Positions 5,995 through 7,941 of a stretch of 7,941 nucleotides of DNA are shown in pieces (within the stretch, counting starts at the first letter, position 1; each line of letters starts with the position of its first letter). The position numbers and the translations under genes were made by a program. A model generated the notes under the pieces. That model did no database searches. It was given only the letters and a program-made list of their open reading frames with translations, and was not told the DNA's origin. The DNA is taken from the NCBI GenBank assembly GCA_014379885.1, contig JACMKW010000519.1, positions 1-7,941 on the forward strand, in the 5' to 3' direction. Source of the stretch: Rhizobacter sp. Its GTDB lineage: Bacteria > Pseudomonadota > Gammaproteobacteria > Burkholderiales > Burkholderiaceae.

Positions 5995-6438
5995 ATGGCT
6001 GACGAGACCGTTCCCGAGGGCTTCACCCCGCTGATTCCCGGCGGCCAGTGGCTCATGCACGCCGGCCCGATTTACCAGCGGCCGGGGCCCCATGGCACCG
6101 TCGTGGTCGGGCTGCGCGTCGACCAGCAGCACACCAACATGCGCGGCATCGCCCACGGCGGCATGCTGGTCACGATGGCCGACAGCGCGCTTGGCCGCAA
6201 CATGAACATCACCCGCAAAACCCATGCTGCCATGGTGTCGGTGAACCTCTCCACCGACTTCATCGGCGCAGCCAAGGTGGGCGACTGGCTGGAAGCGCAC
6301 GTCGAGATCCGCAAGCACGGCGCACGGCTGTCGTTTGCCGAATGCCAGCTCAGGGTCGGCGACAAGGTGGTGGTGCGCTGCAGCGGCGTGTTTGCCGTGG
6401 TCGAGCCGGTGGCTGCCAAGGAAGTGCCCGAGGGCTAA
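5995..6438 (+). CDS. PaaI-family hotdog acyl-CoA thioesterase
   Basis: This 147-residue single hotdog-fold protein probably hydrolyses acyl-CoA thioesters in the cytoplasm. The signature is N48-x5-H54-G-G with Asp63 in MADSALG. The same spacing is seen for the Asn, His and Asp active-site residues of E. coli PaaI as I recall them. The later VNLSTDFIGAAKVGDWLEA matches the second half of the fold, and the length is normal. The start codon is only 3 bases after the stop of the long acyl-CoA dehydrogenase, so translation is probably coupled; GAGAG overlapping that stop is a weak ribosome site. In this setting it may release CoA from intermediates that cannot proceed, or proofread the pathway. 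Whether it prefers aromatic, branched or straight-chain substrates is unknown. Confidence 0.9.
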   Translation: MADETVPEGFTPLIPGGQWLMHAGPIYQRPGPHGTVVVGLRVDQQHTNMRGIAHGGMLVTMADSALGRNMNITRKTHAAMVSVNLSTDFIGAAKVGDWLEAHVEIRKHGARLSFAECQLRVGDKVVVRCSGVFAVVEPVAAKEVPEG

Positions 6439-6464
6439 GTCATCCCGGCAGCAGTAAAGTGCCG
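6439..6464. repeat. Partial REP-like sequence and small hairpin before the regulator gene
   Basis: GTCATCCCGGC at 6439-6449, starting directly after the thioesterase stop codon, is identical to 4056-4066, the first 11 bases of the REP motif in the left arm of the REPIN-like element. The rest of the REP motif is missing. CGGCA at 6446-6450 can pair with TGCCG at 6460-6464 across 9 bases, just before the regulator's start codon at 6468. It may be an eroded REP or chance. Confidence 0.35.
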
Positions 6465-6467
6465 CCC

Positions 6468-7928
6468 ATGATCCCCTCCCTGCCAGCCGATGCCGACGGC
6501 GTGCTCAAGCTCGCCGCACAAAGCATGTTCGACACCCTGGCCCAAGCGGCCATGGGCATGATGGTGGTCGACCGCAACCACCGCATCGTCTGGATCAGCG
6601 AAGGCTACAAGCGCTTTCTGCCCGACCTGGGGCATGAAGAATCCGACTTTGTCGGCCGGCGTGTTGAAGAGGTCGTGCCCAACACGCTGATGGCGCACGT
6701 TATTGATACCGGCCAGCCCATGCTGGTGGACTTGCTCACCAACCAGGCCGGCACCTTTCTCGTGAGCCGCTTGCCGCTGCGCAACGAACAAGGCGAGGTG
6801 ATCGGCGCCATGGGCATGGTGTTGCTCGACCACCCCGAGACGACCATGCAGCCGCTGATGACCAAGTTCAGCCGCCTGCAGCGTGAGTTGGATGACGCGC
6901 GCCAGCAGCTCGCCGCGCAGCGCCGCCCCAAGTACACCGTGGCCAGTTTCATCGGCACCAGCGCAGTGGCGATGGAGATCAAGCGCCAGGCTCGCCGTGT
7001 GGCGCAGACCGACAGCACCGTGCTGCTGCTCGGTGAAACCGGCACTGGCAAGGAGCTGCTGGCCCATGCCATCCATGCGGCCAGTGCGCGCGCCGCGCGG
7101 CCTTTTGTCGGTGTGAACATCGCCGCGGTGCCCGACACGCTGCTCGAAGCCGAGTTCTTCGGCGTGGCCCCGGGCGCCTACACGGGTGCTGACCGCAAAG
7201 GCCGCGAAGGCAAGTTCAAACTGGCCGATGGCGGCACGCTCTTTCTCGACGAAATTGGCGACATGCCGCTGGCCTTGCAAAGCAAGCTGCTGCGCGTGCT
7301 GCAAGAGCAAGAGGTGGAGCCTCTGGGCAGCAACACCGTGCAGCGGGTGGACGTGCGCATCATTGCCGCCACCAGCCGCGACCTGCCGGCCATGGTGGCA
7401 GCAGGCACGTTCCGCGCCGACCTGTTCTACCGCCTTAACGTGCTGCCCATTCGCCTGCCCGCGTTGCGCGAGCGCATGGCCGACCTGGAAGCACTGGTCG
7501 AGACGCTGGCCGAAGACATTGCCCGTCGCAGCGGCCTGCCGCACAAGGGGCTGAGTGCCGACGCGCTCGACCTGCTGGCGCAACACACATGGCCCGGCAA
7601 CATCCGCGAGCTGCGCAATGTGCTGGAGCAGGCCACCTTGATGACCGATGACCTGGTGCTCAACGCCAGCCATTTCAAAAGCCTGGTCGCGGGCGAAGCG
7701 CAAGCCATGCCGCTCGCCGAGCGCCGTCTGCCGGTGCAGCCTGTGGTGGCCGGCATGGCAACCACAGTGCTGCCCGCCGCCATCAAACCCTTGCCGCAGG
7801 CGATTGCCGAACTTGAAGCCCGCGCCATCCGCGAGGCCTTGGCTGCCACGGGCGGCAACAAGCTCGCGGCTTCACGGCTGCTGGGCATCTCACGCGCCAC
7901 CTTGTACGAAAAACTCACGTTGATCTGA
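6468..7928 (+). CDS. PAS-domain sigma-54-dependent transcriptional activator
   Basis: This 486-residue regulator should use ATP hydrolysis to open promoters bound by RNA polymerase with sigma-54. Residues 20-120 form a PAS-like sensor (GMMVVDRNHRIVWISEGY), followed by a charged helical linker around 125-150. The AAA+ domain has Walker A GETGTGKE at 189-196, the sigma-54 contact loop GAYTGA at 236-241 (the Tyr variant of GAFTGA), Walker B LFLDE ending in Asp261-Glu262, FRADLFYRL at 315-323 with the likely arginine finger, and WPGNIREL at 375-382. After an Ala/Pro-rich linker, a Fis-type helix-turn-helix lies near 462-483 (GGNK...SRATLYEKL). There is no receiver domain, so it is probably a one-component sensor of a metabolite. 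It lies 29 bases after the thioesterase gene on the same strand. The ribosome site is weak (AAAG at 6456-6459), which makes the exact start less certain. A target in the neighbouring cluster is inferred, not shown. Confidence 0.92.
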   Translation: MIPSLPADADGVLKLAAQSMFDTLAQAAMGMMVVDRNHRIVWISEGYKRFLPDLGHEESDFVGRRVEEVVPNTLMAHVIDTGQPMLVDLLTNQAGTFLVSRLPLRNEQGEVIGAMGMVLLDHPETTMQPLMTKFSRLQRELDDARQQLAAQRRPKYTVASFIGTSAVAMEIKRQARRVAQTDSTVLLLGETGTGKELLAHAIHAASARAARPFVGVNIAAVPDTLLEAEFFGVAPGAYTGADRKGREGKFKLADGGTLFLDEIGDMPLALQSKLLRVLQEQEVEPLGSNTVQRVDVRIIAATSRDLPAMVAAGTFRADLFYRLNVLPIRLPALRERMADLEALVETLAEDIARRSGLPHKGLSADALDLLAQHTWPGNIRELRNVLEQATLMTDDLVLNASHFKSLVAGEAQAMPLAERRLPVQPVVAGMATTVLPAAIKPLPQAIAELEARAIREALAATGGNKLAASRLLGISRATLYEKLTLI

Positions 7929-7941
7929 GAGGGTGTGAACG

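Noticed and set aside
4057..6318. A 753-codon open frame on the minus strand
   Set aside because: It lies antisense to the well-supported dehydrogenase and thioesterase, starts inside a palindromic repeat, and its translation is rich in His, Arg, Ala and Val as expected of a GC-rich shadow frame.
6048..6467. A 140-residue upstream extension of the sigma-54 activator
   Set aside because: It overlaps the thioesterase in another frame and reads as Arg/His/Ala-rich shadow sequence; the PAS domain begins after the ATG at 6468.
6435..7703. A 422-codon minus-strand open frame
   Set aside because: It is antisense to the sigma-54 activator, whose Walker and GAYTGA motifs fix the true frame.

Overview
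The window is high-GC, tightly packed DNA that looks chromosomal. It most resembles a betaproteobacterium of the order Burkholderiales. That placement is inferred from GC-rich codon use, from the style of the proteins, and from two families of dispersed intergenic repeat that I recognise from memory as common in such genomes. No database search was possible.

Layout: (1) bases 1-1255, minus strand, hold the first 418 codons of a bifunctional enoyl-CoA hydratase / 3-hydroxyacyl-CoA dehydrogenase that runs off the left edge. (2) Bases 1256-1602 are a 347-base divergent intergenic region with three inverted repeats, one of them shaped like a repressor operator. (3) The plus strand then carries a run of co-directional genes. 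First come two acyl-CoA dehydrogenase subunits of the PimC/PimD (pimeloyl-CoA dehydrogenase large/small subunit) type at 1603-2823 and 2906-4048. Next is a self-sufficient 600-residue acyl-CoA dehydrogenase of the long, C-terminally extended (DmdC-like) type at 4189-5991. A PaaI-type hotdog thioesterase follows at 5995-6438. Last is a PAS-domain sigma-54-dependent transcriptional activator at 6468-7928. Two short palindromic repeats sit between genes: one at 2839-2876, and a REPIN-like pair at 4055-4157.

Together the enzymes cover the first three beta-oxidation steps: dehydrogenation, hydration and second dehydrogenation. A thioesterase could release CoA from stalled intermediates. A thiolase and an acyl-CoA ligase are missing and may lie outside the window. 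Pairing a PimF-like fusion enzyme with PimC/PimD-like subunits recalls the pim cluster for dicarboxylic and fatty acid degradation in Rhodopseudomonas palustris, but the real substrate cannot be read from this sequence. The last gene is probably a local regulator that senses a small molecule through its PAS domain, yet I found no correctly spaced -24/-12 promoter in the intergenic regions.

This is a recognisable catabolic cluster rather than an obviously new system. The points most worth a second look are the complementary, half-degenerate active sites of the dehydrogenase pair, the dense dyad symmetry between the divergent genes, and repeat elements placed between genes whose products should work together.
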